Assembly: GCA_015494435.1 (NCBI GenBank)
Contig: WGBH01000314.1
Coordinates: 1 to 6,599 of the forward strand
Origin: Thiotrichaceae bacterium
GTDB lineage: Bacteria > Pseudomonadota > Gammaproteobacteria > Thiotrichales > Thiotrichaceae
Direction: 5' to 3'
Length of the DNA: 6,599 nucleotides
The notes under the pieces were generated by a model, which saw only the letters and a program-made list of their open reading frames with translations, did not search any database and was not told where the DNA came from. Shown here one piece after another: positions 6,042-6,599 of this stretch. The translations under genes and the position numbers were made by a program. Each line of letters begins with the position of its first letter. The stretch's first letter is position 1.

Positions 6042-6599
6042 AGCTCTGTTTGATAAAATCATCCGCTATATGAGGTAATTCAATCGGTTGATCAAACCAG
6101 AGATATAACGGCTGATCAAAGCCCATACCGTGCATATAATTATAAAGCGCTCGATTTAATCCTTTACCTAACATTTCATGGTCTGCGCTTACTTTATCAA
6201 TAAAATCAATATCATTATTGGCAAATAAAGCATGATTAGGCGGATTAAGTGTGATCGCATATTCATTTGGATTCAATCCCACAGGGCTATGAATAGTGGC
6301 AGAAAAACGATGCCAATAAGCGGAATGGAAGCATTGATTGAGCATCAGTTGACGCACATATTCTAAGGATAAAATCGTTTCTGCTTCGGTTTGAGAGGGG
6401 AATCCATACATCAAATAAGTATGCACTAAAATACCTGCATCAGAAAATCCCTTAGTGATGCGAGCGACTTGTTGCACTGTCACCCCTTTTTTCATTAGCT
6501 TTAAGAGGCGATCTGAAGCCACTTCTAAACCGCCGCTAATGGCGATACAGCCTGAATCTGCTAATAACTGGCATTTTTCAGGCGTAAAGGTTTTTTCAA
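6031..6599 (-). CDS. Radical SAM protein, C-terminal part (5' end outside window)
   Basis: The frame is open from the stop at 6031-6033 to the window edge, so the N-terminus, with the expected CxxxCxxC iron-sulfur motif, is not visible. The 188 complete residues seen begin within the second half of the radical SAM barrel: CQLLADSGCIAISGGLEVAS (the ISGGLE segment near the SAM-binding face), SDRLLKLMKKGVT, then SDAGILVHTYLMYGFPSQTEAET, the GFP-x-T-x-E pattern found in many B12-binding-type radical SAM enzymes. Downstream is a family-specific tail with YWHRFSATIHSPVGLNPNEY and a Trp/Pro-rich end. An apparent GTG start at 6522 is only an internal valine codon, since the conserved frame continues upstream. 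The substrate cannot be told. The last codons (Leu-Ser-Arg-stop) lie inside the terminal inverted repeat of element B, so the native C-terminus may have been altered. The gene is on the same strand as trmJ, 173 bases upstream. Confidence 0.8.
   Translation of the reverse strand, partial: EKTFTPEKCQLLADSGCIAISGGLEVASDRLLKLMKKGVTVQQVARITKGFSDAGILVHTYLMYGFPSQTEAETILSLEYVRQLMLNQCFHSAYWHRFSATIHSPVGLNPNEYAITLNPPNHALFANNDIDFIDKVSADHEMLGKGLNRALYNYMHGMGFDQPLYLWFDQPIELPHIADDFIKQSLSR

Noticed and set aside
6031..6522. A complete 163-residue gene starting at GTG 6522
   Set aside because: The frame continues upstream with conserved radical SAM sequence (LLADSGCIAISGGLE), so the GTG is an internal valine codon and the gene is cut by the window edge.
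1..6599. CRISPR array, tRNA or rRNA genes
   Set aside because: No evenly spaced short direct repeats and no tRNA or rRNA signature were seen on either strand; the only repeats are the two palindromic elements and the small TAAGCTTC pair.

Overview
The window looks like a chromosomal piece from an AT-rich gammaproteobacterium. The evidence is the gene set for lipid A assembly and export (lpxK, msbA), an ExbB/ExbD pair directly upstream in the same operon, a TrmJ-type tRNA methyltransferase and an OmpA-like outer-membrane barrel. The order exbB-exbD-msbA-lpxK is known from several gammaproteobacterial lineages. I cannot fix the genus from the sequence alone.

Layout. On the minus strand, from about 4164 down to position 1, lies an operon-like run: exbB (4164-3439), exbD (3442-3017, overlapping exbB by 4 bases), msbA (3004-1205) and lpxK (1018 to the window edge, last residues missing). 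After a 325-base divergent intergenic region, a plus-strand gene encodes a secreted small beta-barrel (4490-5119). It converges with trmJ on the minus strand (5857-5132), with only 12 bases between the stop codons and a hairpin over the junction. The right edge holds the C-terminal part of a radical SAM protein on the minus strand (6599-6031).

How the genes work together. LpxK adds the 4'-phosphate to the lipid A precursor and MsbA flips the finished core-lipid A across the inner membrane. ExbB and ExbD form a proton-driven motor that normally powers a TonB-like protein across the periplasm. The run therefore reads as a cell-envelope operon. The barrel protein is also an envelope component but has its own promoter. 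TrmJ and the radical SAM protein are not obviously linked to this theme.

The most unusual content is a pair of intergenic elements of about 160 bases, one between msbA and lpxK (1039-1198) and one between the radical SAM gene and trmJ (5878-6041). Both are full-length imperfect palindromes with the same geometry: an arm of about 67, an 11-base core arm GAGGCGCATAG, a loop of 5-7, an 11-base core arm CTACGCAACGA, and an arm of about 66. The central core is identical in both, but the outer arms differ strongly between copies while each stays complementary to itself. This is the opposite of a normal MITE, where the ends are conserved, and suggests a structured repeat family kept by its fold. I do not recognise it as a named family.
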